From: an uncultured Clostridia bacterium
GTDB taxonomy: Bacteria; Bacillota; Clostridia; TANB77; CAG-508
Length of the DNA: 43,377 bases
NCBI GenBank assembly: GCA_934149005.1
Contig: CAKPDN010000010.1
Span: 1 to 43,377, forward strand
Reading direction: 5' to 3'
The notes under the pieces were generated by a model. It ran no database searches. It had not been told where the DNA came from and worked only from the letters and a program-made list of their open reading frames with translations. Below, one piece after another: positions 1 to 8,478 of this stretch; position 1 is the stretch's first letter; every line of letters starts with the position of its first letter. Made by a program: the position numbers and the translations under genes.

Positions 1-251
1 TTTGCCCATTCTTGTGTTATATCATCTAATGTTGCTTTTCCAAGTTTTTCTGTTTGTAATTCTGTTATTGCTAAGGTCAGATTTTCTTTCATTTCTGCTT
101 TTATGTGTGCTTTTTTTGATTGATTTACCTTTGCTAATAATCCATTTTCTCCCCCTAATGTTCCTATTGCTACTCCTGCTAATATTAATAATATTATTAT
201 TGTGATTACTAGTGCTACTAATGTTATTCCTCTCATATCTTTCTTTGTCAT
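1..251 (-). CDS. Pilin-like secreted protein, N-terminal part (cut by window edge)
   Basis: Only the first 83 codons are in the window. After MTKKDMR comes the cleavage-and-anchor segment GITLVALVITIIILL, a roughly 20-residue hydrophobic helix, then a polar helix containing ENGLLAKVNQSKK, as in type IV prepilin-like proteins. Such proteins are cut after the Gly by a prepilin peptidase and either assembled or left anchored in the membrane. The usual Glu at mature position 5 is Ala here. The start is set by a GGAGG sequence about 8 bases upstream. The gene lies behind a leader ORF, a CA-repeat and a strong hairpin (291-447) on the same strand, so it is probably the regulated gene of that leader. 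The C-terminal domain is outside the window, so its actual role is unknown. Confidence 0.75.
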   Translation of the reverse strand, partial: MTKKDMRGITLVALVITIIILLILAGVAIGTLGGENGLLAKVNQSKKAHIKAEMKENLTLAITELQTEKLGKATLDDITQEWA

Positions 252-303
252 TTTTTATCCTCCCTTTTTCTTTATATTTTCAAACGCCAAAAAGATAGCA
301 ATA

Positions 304-447
<144 letters not shown>

Positions 448-556
448 TTTTCTTTTGTTCCTCCGATAATCTATCTCTTAATTTCCATTTACATTTTTAT
501 ATTATCACACTAAAAGTTTCATTTCAAGTAAAATTTCAATTTTTATAAAAATTATT

Positions 557-721
557 GTTACAATTCAGTAAGAAAATATATTAATTTATTCTATTAAATG
601 TTGATATATTAATATTTTGCAGTAAAAGACCTATAGGTAGACCCCAGCTATGTTTTTTACAAAAAATATTAATATATCAACATTTATAGTAATTAGAATT
701 TATATCTTACTAAACTGTAAC
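557..721. mobile_element. Palindromic MITE-like element, long form, copy 1
   Basis: Terminal inverted repeats GTTACAATTCAGTAAGA and TCTTACTAAACTGTAAC bound 165 bp. Further inward the arms keep pairing (ATATTAAT, TTGATATATTAATATT), so the unit can fold into one long hairpin. The centre contains the short palindrome CCTATAGG. No ORF is present, as expected of a non-autonomous element moved by a transposase encoded elsewhere. A nearly identical copy is at 2857-3021, and the identity extends 24 bases outside each end (533-744 against 2833-3044). Three shorter forms are at 7749, 13923 and 28518. Confidence 0.8.
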
Positions 722-756
722 AAATTTTGCTCAATTTTTTTAATGTTTGTATAAAC

Positions 757-1132
757 TTTTAGTAGGAAAATTTAAGAAAAAACTAACATTCAAGAAGGTG
801 TCTCTTATGTATTCAATTATACAAAAGATTTATGAAAAAAAAGGTGAAAGAATAGACAAAAAGTATGGTGTGAAAATGGAATAGATGAAACGAGCCAATT
901 AAGAGCATTTACACAAAATGGTGGAAACATTTATCAAAAGATAATAGATATCTCAACACAGGAAAAAAGAAATAAAAAAATTGAAGCGTTAGAAAAAAGA
1001 ATAAAAAGGTTTATTAAGTGAACCTTAAAATATAGAAAAATAAAGATAAAAATATAAATCGAATTAGGAAATCTCCGAAGTCATGAAATAAAAGAATTTT
1101 ATGATTTTAAAGAAAAGTTTTCCTACTAAAAA
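757..1132. mobile_element. Decayed element bounded by 14-bp inverted repeats
   Basis: TTTTAGTAGGAAAA at 757-770 and its exact complement TTTTCCTACTAAAA at 1119-1132 enclose 376 bp. Inside are a frameshifted ORF (807-1021) and a second short open stretch ending LRSHEIKEFYDFKEKFSY just before the right repeat. The arrangement suggests the remnant of a small transposable unit. I do not recognise the encoded protein. Confidence 0.4.
807..1021 (+). pseudogene. Frameshifted remnant of a small unknown protein
   Basis: ATG 807 follows GAAGGTG and reads MYSIIQKIYEKKGERIDKK before a stop at TAG. Another frame then continues as GIDETSQLRAFTQNGGNIYQ and a lysine-rich helix to TGA 1021. The two pieces make one continuous amphipathic protein if a single frame change near 875-885 is allowed. 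It lies inside the inverted-repeat-bounded unit 757-1132. Function unknown. Confidence 0.4.
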
Positions 1133-1160
1133 TTTATGCTATTTTTTTTCACAAAAATTG

Positions 1161-1189
1161 TTGAAATAGAATTAGATATTTGCTAAAAT
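1161..1189 (+). promoter_or_regulatory. Promoter for the leader and secreted-protein transcript
   Basis: TTGAAA (1161-1166), 17-bp spacer, TAAAAT (1184-1189): a close sigma-A match just upstream of the leader ORF at 1227. Confidence 0.6.
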
Positions 1190-1226
1190 ATAAATGTAAA
1201 AATTAAAGAAAAAGGAAGAATTACAA

Positions 1227-1271
1227 ATGAGTAAAATCGCGGAAAGTATTGATTTTCTATATATATTGTAA
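1227..1271 (+). CDS. 14-residue leader peptide MSKIAESIDFLYIL
   Basis: A short ORF preceded by AAAGGAAG about 8 bases upstream of ATG 1227. It lies between a good promoter and a terminator-like hairpin (1304-1366), ahead of the secreted protein at 1410. Its first residues MSKI-AESI match MSKILKIAESI of the 47-codon leader at 304-447, and the nucleotides GAAAGTATTG resemble GAAAGCATTG there. It has no repeat. A leader or attenuation role is inference; chance translation signals in AT-rich DNA are the alternative. Confidence 0.4.
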   Translation: MSKIAESIDFLYIL

Positions 1272-1303
1272 AATTTGATTTTATAAAACATTTATACACG
1301 CAT

Positions 1304-1366
1304 AAGACTATTTTTCTATATGCGTTTTTGTGATTGTCAAAATTACGCACATAGAAAAGTGGTCTT
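1304..1366 (+). promoter_or_regulatory. Terminator-like hairpin upstream of the secreted protein
   Basis: AAGAC, TTTTCTAT and TGCGT in the left arm pair with ACGCA, ATAGAAAA and GTCTT in the right arm (18 bp with two small interior loops; 19-base apical loop). A T-rich stretch TTATGTTTAATTT follows. It sits between leader 1227-1271 and the start at 1410, so it could act as an attenuator. Confidence 0.5.
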
Positions 1367-1409
1367 TTATGTTTAATTTAAAACAAATGAATAGAATGGA
1401 GTTTTGTTT

Positions 1410-2801
1410 ATGAAAAAATCTATTATATTATCTTTATTGTTCCTAATATTATCTTTTTTTATAATAATTAGCATAATATTATTTAACAATAACATAATAA
1501 TAAATAATTTAATTGATAGAGTTTATAAATTAGGTATGGAAGAAAACGATACCACATTACAATTAGAATCAAAAGAAAATAATTATGTATTATTGGTATT
1601 TGAAAACAATAATGGAATAAGGCAAATAACTGCACCTAACGGGCATGTAATATATGCTAATGGAAAGAAAAAAGTTACAATGGATTATAAAGTTGAAGAA
1701 AATATGACTTATAATTTTGAAACAATTAATATGTTAAATAATGTATCAAATAATAGTTTTATAACTCCTGTATCGCACATTGAAATAACAAGAAATAATA
1801 TTAATGTTGATTTAAAAGATATTCAATCATACATAAATATTCATTTAAATCAAATTTTAATTGCTACTAATTTTATAAAGATTAGCACAGGAGAGAAAAA
1901 TTATATCGACAGTAATTCAACCGAAATGTCAGAAGTATTTAATAATTGGAATTCGTTTGGAAATGGGCATTGGAGCTATCAATCATCTTCAAAAACTATA
2001 TTAAATAGTGCAAACCAAGATAGATTTTCTGGATATTTTTATCCAGAAGGACAATTTGATGATATAGAATTAAGTTTTAATGCTATGACAACAGATAGCG
2101 ATGATGATATGATTGGTGCTATGATTAGATTTAATCAAAATAATTCTTCCTCATATTCATCATATCTTTTCCTTTTAGATAGACATGATAATGGTGGTGG
2201 AGTAAGTAATGGTGCTTTTAATGGTATAAATAAAATAATAAATAAAAATTTGGCAGCAGCAGGCTATAATTATGGATGGAACTTAGGAAATTATCTTACT
2301 AAATTAGATGGTAATAATAATATAATATGGAAGAGAAATACATGGCAAAATTACAAACTAATAGCAAAAGGAACTACAATAAAAGCATATATAGATGAAA
2401 TTTTAGTAGCAAGTGTCACAGATTCATCTATTCAAAGTGGTACATTGGGTTTTTTATCTTTAAGCCAAGCAGACACATATTTCAAAGATATTGTTATTAA
2501 AACCGAGAAATCATACACTTTATCTGAACTTGTTAAAAATATTGAATGGACTAATCATGATATAAATGTAGTAATAAATTTAAACAATGCAGTAGAAACT
2601 TCTCTCTCAGATAATAGTCTAATAAATTATTTTAATGATGGTAATATTCACTATATTGGAATTGGTAGTGATAGTAACAAATCTGATACTCAAAATTTTA
2701 TAAATAACATTAACAATAGGGGGATATATTTAGAAAGTACAAATTATGATAATTATATGCAAAAGACAATTGAGTATTTATCAAATATTCTTTCTTATTA
2801 A
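1410..2801 (+). CDS. Secreted, membrane-anchored LamG-like surface protein
   Basis: 463 residues. ATG 1410 is chosen over an in-frame TTG six bases upstream because GGAG lies 8 bases before it. Residues 3-27 form a hydrophobic signal anchor (KKSIILSLLFLILSFF). Around residues 165-365 a beta-rich segment with WSYQSSSKTILNSAN, a GAMIRFNQ strand and TWQNYKLIAKGTTIKAYID resembles concanavalin A/laminin-G-like binding modules. The C-terminus (INVVINLNNAV ... HYIGIGSDSNKSD) resembles part of a von Willebrand A fold. No sortase signal is visible, so it is probably held by the N-terminal helix. It is bracketed by direct copies of the long palindromic element and preceded by its own leader and hairpin. 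Binding of a glycan or matrix ligand is inference. Confidence 0.7.
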   Translation: MKKSIILSLLFLILSFFIIISIILFNNNIIINNLIDRVYKLGMEENDTTLQLESKENNYVLLVFENNNGIRQITAPNGHVIYANGKKKVTMDYKVEENMTYNFETINMLNNVSNNSFITPVSHIEITRNNINVDLKDIQSYINIHLNQILIATNFIKISTGEKNYIDSNSTEMSEVFNNWNSFGNGHWSYQSSSKTILNSANQDRFSGYFYPEGQFDDIELSFNAMTTDSDDDMIGAMIRFNQNNSSSYSSYLFLLDRHDNGGGVSNGAFNGINKIINKNLAAAGYNYGWNLGNYLTKLDGNNNIIWKRNTWQNYKLIAKGTTIKAYIDEILVASVTDSSIQSGTLGFLSLSQADTYFKDIVIKTEKSYTLSELVKNIEWTNHDINVVINLNNAVETSLSDNSLINYFNDGNIHYIGIGSDSNKSDTQNFINNINNRGIYLESTNYDNYMQKTIEYLSNILSY

Positions 2802-2856
2802 ATAACTTCTTTGTGTAATTTTTCATGTATATATTTCAATTTTTATAAAAATTATT

Positions 2857-3021
2857 GTTACAATTCAGTAAGAAAATATATTAATTTATTCTATTAGATG
2901 TTAATATATTAATATTTTGCAGTAAAAGACCTATAGGTAGACCACAGCTATGTTTTTTACAAAAAATATTAATATATCAACATTTATAGTAATTAGAATT
3001 TATATCTTACTAAACTGTAAC
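2857..3021. mobile_element. Palindromic MITE-like element, long form, copy 2
   Basis: Same orientation as copy 1 and differing at only a few positions, with identical flanks to 2833 and 3044. With copy 1 it forms a direct repeat around the decayed unit and the LamG-like gene. It lies just 3' of that gene and 30 bp before the tRNA promoter. Confidence 0.8.
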
Positions 3022-3051
3022 AAATTTTGCTCAATTTTTTTAATATTAGTC

Positions 3052-3081
3052 TTGACAAATGTACTCAAAATGAGTTAAAAT
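3052..3081 (+). promoter_or_regulatory. Promoter of the tRNA-His/tRNA-Gln pair
   Basis: TTGACA (3052-3057), 18-bp spacer, TAAAAT (3076-3081), about 35 bases before the tRNA-His 5' end. The consensus -35 fits a strongly expressed stable-RNA transcript. Confidence 0.7.
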
Positions 3082-3115
3082 ATAAAAGCGTTAGGAAAAT
3101 GAACTAAATAGCCAT

Positions 3116-3193
3116 GGTGGATGTAGCGCAGTTGGTTAGAGCGCCAGTTTGTGGCACTGGAGGCCGTGGGTTCGAGTCCCATCTTCCACCCCA
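3116..3193 (+). tRNA. tRNA-His (GTG)
   Basis: Cloverleaf with the extra G-1 opposite discriminator C (typical of tRNA-His), anticodon loop TTGTGGC on a CCAGT/ACTGG stem, T-arm GTGGG TTCGAGT CCCAT and an encoded CCA. One acceptor pair is T-T. It is co-transcribed with tRNA-Gln. Confidence 0.95.
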
Positions 3194-3225
3194 TTTAATT
3201 TAACGCACATAGATATAATAAACAT

Positions 3226-3300
3226 TGGGCTGTAGCCAAGCGGTAAGGCACCAGACTTTGACTCTGGCATGCGCTAGTTCGAATCTAGCCAGCCCAGCCA
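3226..3300 (+). tRNA. tRNA-Gln (TTG)
   Basis: Acceptor TGGGCTG/CAGCCCA, anticodon loop CTTTGAC on a CCAGA/TCTGG stem, T-arm with GTTCGAATC, discriminator G and encoded CCA. It lies 32 bases after tRNA-His and is followed directly by a terminator. Confidence 0.95.
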
Positions 3301-3303
3301 TAG

Positions 3304-3331
3304 AGTGAGATTTTTAAAATCTCACTTTTTT
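3304..3331 (+). terminator. Intrinsic terminator of the tRNA pair
   Basis: AGTGAGATTTT pairs with AAAATCTCACT and is followed by six T, directly after the tRNA-Gln CCA. mutS2 must then use read-through or a weak promoter in the 27 bp that remain. Confidence 0.8.
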
Positions 3332-3358
3332 ATTATAATAAATAAAAGGACTGATACA

Positions 3359-5716
3359 ATGAATAATTATTTAGAAAAATTAGAATATAATAAAATTTTA
3401 GAAAAATTATCAACATATGCAATAACATATTTAGGAAAATCTTTATGTACAACATTAGTACCTTCTAATAATCAAGATGAAGTAAAAAAAATGTTGAGAG
3501 AAACCGAAGAATCTGTAAATCTTTTATACAGATGTAACACTCCTCCAATTTCTGAAATAGCTGATAATACAATTAATCTAAAAACAATTGAATCTTATGG
3601 TACACTTTCAATAAAATCTATTTTACAATTGGCTAATATACTAAAAATTTCAAAAGATTTAAAAAAATATTTTTATGTTGATTTTATTGATATTAATAAA
3701 TTCGTTTGTTTAAATAATATTTTTTCTAAGTTATATTCAAATACTTCAATTACTGAAAAAATATCAAGTTGTATTATAGATGAAAATAATATTGATGATA
3801 GAGCATCAAAAGAATTATCAAATATAAGAAAAAAACAAAGAAATATTGAACAAGATATAAAATCAAAATTGAATACATTTCTTCATTCTTCAACATATTC
3901 TAAATATATTCAGGAAAATGTTGTTACAATAAGAAATGATAGATATGTAATCCCCGTAAAAGAAGAATACAGAAGTCAAATTAAAGGTTTTGTTCATGAT
4001 ATTTCAAGTTCTGGCTCTACTGTATTTATTGAACCAATCTCTGTTTTTGAATTAAATAACGAAATTGCTAATTTAAAAATTGCAGAAAATTTAGAAATTG
4101 AAAAAATACTACAAAATTTAAGTAAACTTTTTTATCCTTATGTTGAGGAAATCAAGATAGATATTGAATGTATTGGAATATTAGATTTTATATTTGCAAA
4201 AGCTAAATATTCTAAAAGTATTAATGGAATTACACCTTTAATTACTAATACTAAAGAAATTAAATTAATAAATGCAAAACATCCATTACTTGACCCAAAT
4301 ACTGCCATTCCTATATCACTAGAATTAGGAATAAGTTTTAACACTTTAGTAATTACTGGTCCAAATACAGGAGGAAAGACAGTAACTTTAAAAACAATTG
4401 GTCTTTTAACTGCAATGGCATGTAGCGGTCTTAATATCCCAGCTGAAGAAAAAACATCAATTTATGTATTTGATAAAATATTTGCTGATATAGGTGATGA
4501 TCAAAGTATTTCAGATTCACTAAGCACTTTTTCATCACATATGAAAAATATTGTTGATATTGTAAATAATTCTAGTACAAACTCTTTAATTTTAGTTGAT
4601 GAATTAGGATCTGGTACTGACCCAATTGAGGGTGCTTCACTTGCTATTAGTATTTTAGATTATTTTAAAAGCAATAACAGTTTAACAGTTGCCACAACTC
4701 ACTATCAAGAACTAAAAAAATATGCTTTAGTAACAGATAAATTTGAAAATGCATCTGTTGAATTTGATATAGAAACACTTTCTCCTACATATCACCTTTT
4801 AATTGGCGTTCCAGGAAAAAGTAACGCTTTTGAAATTAGTAAAAAACTTGGACTTTCAGAAAATATTATTAATACAGCAAAATTGAATTTAAATAAAAAA
4901 GATGTTGATTTTGAAGAATTACTAAAAAATATTTATGATAATAAATCTGCAATAGAAAATGAGAAAATCGAGATTTCAAAAAAATTAGAAGATATTTCTT
5001 TATTAAAAAAGTCACTAGAAAAAGATAATTCTAAATTATTAGAGCAAGAATTAGAAATTATTAATAGTGCAAAAATAAAGGCTAGAAATATTTTATTAGA
5101 TGCCAAAGAAGAAGCTTCTTTAATTATTTCTAAAATGAATAATTCTGTTAATTCCAATAATGAATTGAATAATTTAAGGAATCAATTAAATGCTGATATT
5201 AAAAATATTTCTATTACTTCTATTGATACAAATAAAACTTTTTCAAATAACTTAATAGATGCAAAAGATATTAAACCTAATACAGAAGTTTTTGTAACAA
5301 CATTAAGACAAAATGGAATCATTTTATCTAATATTTCTAAGTCTAATGAAGTTCAAGTTCAAATTGGAAGTATAAAAACGAATATAAACATAAAATATTT
5401 AGAAAAAATCAAAAATTCTAATAAAAAAACTAATTCAACTGCAACTTACAGTTCCATTTCTAAAACTAGAACTGCTAAATCTGAAATAAATGTAATTGGA
5501 CTTAATATTGATGAGGCAATCTTTGTTATTGATAAATTTTTAGATGATTGCTATTTAGCAAAGCTTCAAACCATACGTATTGTTCATGGAAAAGGTACTG
5601 GAAAATTGCGTGAAGGTATCCATAAATTTTTAAAAACTAATCCTCATGTTAAATCTTTTAGAATTGGCTCTTTTGGTGAAGGTGAAATGGGGGTTACTAT
5701 TGTTGAATTAAACTAA
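3359..5716 (+). CDS. mutS2: MutS2 (RqcU-type) ATPase with Smr domain
   Basis: 785 residues, normal for MutS2. The protein begins MNNYLEKLEYNKILEKL, with AAAGGA upstream; an 18-codon extension upstream has no ribosome site. It has a MutS-type core and clamp region (to about 320), Walker A GPNTGGKT near residue 334, Walker B LILVDELGSGTD near 410, a long coiled coil (about 500-610) and a C-terminal Smr domain with HGKGTGKLR near 743. MutS2 lacks the mismatch-recognition domain; family members suppress recombination and, in Bacillus, split collided ribosomes. It ends at a bidirectional terminator shared with the convergent HD gene. Confidence 0.95.
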   Translation: MNNYLEKLEYNKILEKLSTYAITYLGKSLCTTLVPSNNQDEVKKMLRETEESVNLLYRCNTPPISEIADNTINLKTIESYGTLSIKSILQLANILKISKDLKKYFYVDFIDINKFVCLNNIFSKLYSNTSITEKISSCIIDENNIDDRASKELSNIRKKQRNIEQDIKSKLNTFLHSSTYSKYIQENVVTIRNDRYVIPVKEEYRSQIKGFVHDISSSGSTVFIEPISVFELNNEIANLKIAENLEIEKILQNLSKLFYPYVEEIKIDIECIGILDFIFAKAKYSKSINGITPLITNTKEIKLINAKHPLLDPNTAIPISLELGISFNTLVITGPNTGGKTVTLKTIGLLTAMACSGLNIPAEEKTSIYVFDKIFADIGDDQSISDSLSTFSSHMKNIVDIVNNSSTNSLILVDELGSGTDPIEGASLAISILDYFKSNNSLTVATTHYQELKKYALVTDKFENASVEFDIETLSPTYHLLIGVPGKSNAFEISKKLGLSENIINTAKLNLNKKDVDFEELLKNIYDNKSAIENEKIEISKKLEDISLLKKSLEKDNSKLLEQELEIINSAKIKARNILLDAKEEASLIISKMNNSVNSNNELNNLRNQLNADIKNISITSIDTNKTFSNNLIDAKDIKPNTEVFVTTLRQNGIILSNISKSNEVQVQIGSIKTNINIKYLEKIKNSNKKTNSTATYSSISKTRTAKSEINVIGLNIDEAIFVIDKFLDDCYLAKLQTIRIVHGKGTGKLREGIHKFLKTNPHVKSFRIGSFGEGEMGVTIVELN

Positions 5717-5755
5717 AACAAAGGGCGTAGATATTAATCTTACGCCCTTTGTTTT
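5715..5755. terminator. Bidirectional terminator between convergent genes
   Basis: AAAACAAAGGGCGTA and TACGCCCTTTGTTTT form a perfect 15-bp stem with A- and T-runs on either side, between the stop codons of mutS2 and the HD-CYTH gene. Confidence 0.85.
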
Positions 5756-5756
5756 G

Positions 5757-7628
5757 CTATTTAATTCCAAGTGCTTCTTTAGCTCTTGTTTGTTTAGATT
5801 CATTTGTTTCAACAAATCCATTACTCTTTAAATGCTTGCTTAAATACCAAAGTGATATATCATCCCCTTCTTTCAGCTCACATTCCAGCATCATTCCATA
5901 TTTCTTTTTATCTCCATACTCATATACAGAAAAATCACATGCAATTTCAATTAAACTTTCATGTATCTGTACTAAACTCTTGTATCTATCTGTTGTAATT
6001 TTCACTCCTTCTGTAACTTTTATTTTTTCAATGTTGTAACCTTTTGAAATAAACATCTCCGTTACAAGTTCTAAAAATTCTTCTCGACTTTGGCAGTGAT
6101 ATTTATTTTCATGTCTCTTTGTTATTGTAGTTCCATCATCCGCTGGAGTTTTTACATAATAATAATCCTCATTTCCTGTTACTCTGTGCCTCATAGCTAC
6201 ACCTTTAGGCAATTTGGTTAATGGTTCAAAATATAAATCATGATTCTCTATTTTGTTCCATTCAGATAAATCTTTAATTTCCAGTCCTGGTATATTTTTC
6301 AAGATACTAGATATTATATTACAACTATCTTCTTTTGACTTAAATTCCATTTTGTTGAAAATAAACTTTTTTTCAATTTCAACTGGATTGTCTAAAAATA
6401 ATGCTCTAATATCATTTATCTCATTTTCTTCCAATCCATAAACAGGATCTAAGTCAACCATAACATAGCCAAAATTAATAGATATATCTCTTATTACAAT
6501 GCTTACATCCATAATATCTTTTATTATTCCATCATTGTCTTTGATATAGACCTTATTCTTGTTTGGATCATAAATATTAACTTTACGAGTTGTAGCTTTT
6601 ATAACATCCTTTTTTGATGTACATTTTTCCAGCCTTTTAAGAAAATATTCATATTCTTTAATATCTTCAAACTTTTTAAACATGATATTTTCTCTACTAC
6701 CTTCAAGAATTATCTTTGCCAGTCTATATTTCTTGCTATCGAATTCCTCAGGGTTACGAATAACTTTTTTTAAGTCAGAAAATATCTCATACTCTGAACA
6801 TTCAACAAGTTCTTCTTCTCCCCAACCTGAAATATCCTTATATTTTCCAATAGCAAGTTGCAACAAAATTGCATCTTCTGAATAATAAATGCTTGAGTAC
6901 TGATTGAATCTCATCAATAACATATCCTCAATTAATGGAACTGCATCTTTCTCAAATCCAACAGTAGGCGAATCATTGAGTAAGACTATAGTAATATATC
7001 TAAAAATTTCCCTATAATCCACTTTTTCTCCCAAAACATTGAATCTGTCTGATACTATATACTCCATTCTGTCGCAGTCAATTGAACCAATCAATAAACT
7101 TTTGAATACAAATAGAATATCTAACTTATCTTCCATCTTGAAACTTTTACCCTGTTTCTTAATATCAATGTTATCTTTGTATATTTCTATAACCTTTGAA
7201 ACAATATCATATCCAAAAATCTCATTGATCTGTCCTGCACATTCCTCAAAATATTCAATTGTTCGTTGTTCATGTGTTTTCATATTCCTATCTTCTAATG
7301 AATGAGAAAATGCCACATGTCCTAAATCGTGTCCAAGTGCAGCCAACAACAGTGTTTCCCTATCTGTTTGAGCTATTTCAAAATACTTTAAGAATTTTTC
7401 TTCACACACCTCCATCAACTTTGATGTTAAATACATTACTCCTATCGAATGCATAAGTCTAGTATGCTTAGCATTTAATACTTCTGTAGAAAATGTCTGT
7501 GTTCCTAATTGGCTTTTAAAAGCCAATTCTCTAAAGTACTTTAAATCTAGTACCTTACAAAATTTTTCCTCTATCCGGATTTTTCCAAATATAGGATGGA
7601 TAACTATTCTTTCTTTTTTTCTTAGCAT
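5757..7628 (-). CDS. HD-domain phosphohydrolase fused to a CYTH-like domain
   Basis: 623 residues; AAGGAGG 8 bases upstream sets the start. The N-terminal half is an HD phosphohydrolase of the dGTPase/SAMHD1-like type: H55-TRLMH-60, then LLLAALGHDLGHVAFSH with H100-D101 and H104 as metal ligands. From about residue 415 the sequence reads VEIEKKFIF, matching the ExExK signature of CYTH/triphosphate-tunnel domains, followed by MRHRV, YYYVKTP, KRHENKY and LECELKEGD, the alternating charged strands that line such tunnels. HD proteins of this type cleave nucleotides, and CYTH domains bind or hydrolyse triphosphates or polyphosphate. The fusion suggests a nucleotide triphosphohydrolase or signalling role, but the substrate is unknown. 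Convergent with mutS2. Confidence 0.8.
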   Translation of the reverse strand: MLRKKERIVIHPIFGKIRIEEKFCKVLDLKYFRELAFKSQLGTQTFSTEVLNAKHTRLMHSIGVMYLTSKLMEVCEEKFLKYFEIAQTDRETLLLAALGHDLGHVAFSHSLEDRNMKTHEQRTIEYFEECAGQINEIFGYDIVSKVIEIYKDNIDIKKQGKSFKMEDKLDILFVFKSLLIGSIDCDRMEYIVSDRFNVLGEKVDYREIFRYITIVLLNDSPTVGFEKDAVPLIEDMLLMRFNQYSSIYYSEDAILLQLAIGKYKDISGWGEEELVECSEYEIFSDLKKVIRNPEEFDSKKYRLAKIILEGSRENIMFKKFEDIKEYEYFLKRLEKCTSKKDVIKATTRKVNIYDPNKNKVYIKDNDGIIKDIMDVSIVIRDISINFGYVMVDLDPVYGLEENEINDIRALFLDNPVEIEKKFIFNKMEFKSKEDSCNIISSILKNIPGLEIKDLSEWNKIENHDLYFEPLTKLPKGVAMRHRVTGNEDYYYVKTPADDGTTITKRHENKYHCQSREEFLELVTEMFISKGYNIEKIKVTEGVKITTDRYKSLVQIHESLIEIACDFSVYEYGDKKKYGMMLECELKEGDDISLWYLSKHLKSNGFVETNESKQTRAKEALGIK

Positions 7629-7748
7629 AATTGTTTGCCTCCTTATGAAATGATTTTTTTACAACTTTTTGCATTTTCTATTATATTCCATTTTGTTATT
7701 TATGTCAATTAGATTATATACATTATGTTATTATCAAAAAAATACTTA

Positions 7749-7815
7749 TTACAGTTCAATAAGAAAATATATCAATATTATAGTAATTATAATTTATATC
7801 TTACTGAACTGTAAC
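7749..7815. mobile_element. Palindromic element, short form
   Basis: TTACAGTTCAATAAGA and TCTTACTGAACTGTAAC enclose a core of about 35 bp. It is a deletion form of the 557-721 family, lying between the dCMP deaminase stop and the HD gene start. Its hairpin could also stop transcription from the deaminase. Confidence 0.75.
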
Positions 7816-7831
7816 AAGTACTTTTTCATTT

Positions 7832-8341
7832 TCACTTCAATTCTATTTCTATTTTTTTGTTTTCTTTTAATTCTATTTTTCTATATGTAATTCCACAACT
7901 ATCAAATAATCTTCTTGATGCAATATTATTTTCAGAAGTTGCATATTTATCAGATAAATAAATTACCTCTTTAATTCCAGATTGAATAATAATTTTTGCA
8001 CATTCATTACAAGGAAATAAATCCACATATATTTTTGAATTTTCCAAATCTTTTTTACTGCCTCTATAATTTAAAATAGCATTTAATTCTGCATGACATA
8101 CATATGGATATTTTGTGTCTAAATTTTTGCCTTCTCTTGCCCATGGAAATTTATCATCACTAAATCCATTCGGAGCTCCATTATATCCTATCGATAAAAT
8201 TCTATTATCATTACTTACTATACACGCACCTACTTGTGTTGATGGATCTTTACTTCTCATTGCTGATAATTTTGCAATTGCCATAAAATATTCTTCCCAA
8301 TTTATATAGTTTTCTCTTTTTTTATTTACATCTCCGCTCAT
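7832..8341 (-). CDS. Deoxycytidylate (dCMP) deaminase
   Basis: 169 residues. It converts dCMP to dUMP, the substrate of the thymidylate synthase encoded nearby. It shows the zinc and proton-shuttle motif CHAE and the second zinc motif PCNEC, plus MRSKDPSTQVGA and GYNGAP typical of the ComEB/dCMP deaminase family. AAGGAG upstream fixes the start. It has its own promoter at 8391-8420, so it is probably transcribed apart from thyA-folA-splB although on the same strand. Confidence 0.93.
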   Translation of the reverse strand: MSGDVNKKRENYINWEEYFMAIAKLSAMRSKDPSTQVGACIVSNDNRILSIGYNGAPNGFSDDKFPWAREGKNLDTKYPYVCHAELNAILNYRGSKKDLENSKIYVDLFPCNECAKIIIQSGIKEVIYLSDKYATSENNIASRRLFDSCGITYRKIELKENKKIEIELK

Positions 8342-8390
8342 ATAAAAAGTCTCCTTTTCTATTTTATATCAATCCATTTTATTTATTTTT

Positions 8391-8420
8391 AATATACTCT
8401 AAAAAGAATTACTTTGTCAA
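8391..8420 (-). promoter_or_regulatory. Promoter of the dCMP deaminase gene
   Basis: On the minus strand TTGACA (8415-8420), 18-bp spacer, TATATT (8391-8396), about 50 bases before the start codon. Confidence 0.6.
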
Positions 8421-8478
8421 GTAATTCTCATCACAAAATTCAACATATATAATAATTTAAGTTACAATGCTTTTATTT

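Noticed and set aside
2..205. Plus-strand ORF of 67 codons at the left edge
   Set aside because: Leucine/isoleucine-only translation is the antisense shadow of the pilin-like gene on the minus strand, which has a ribosome site and a recognisable anchor motif.
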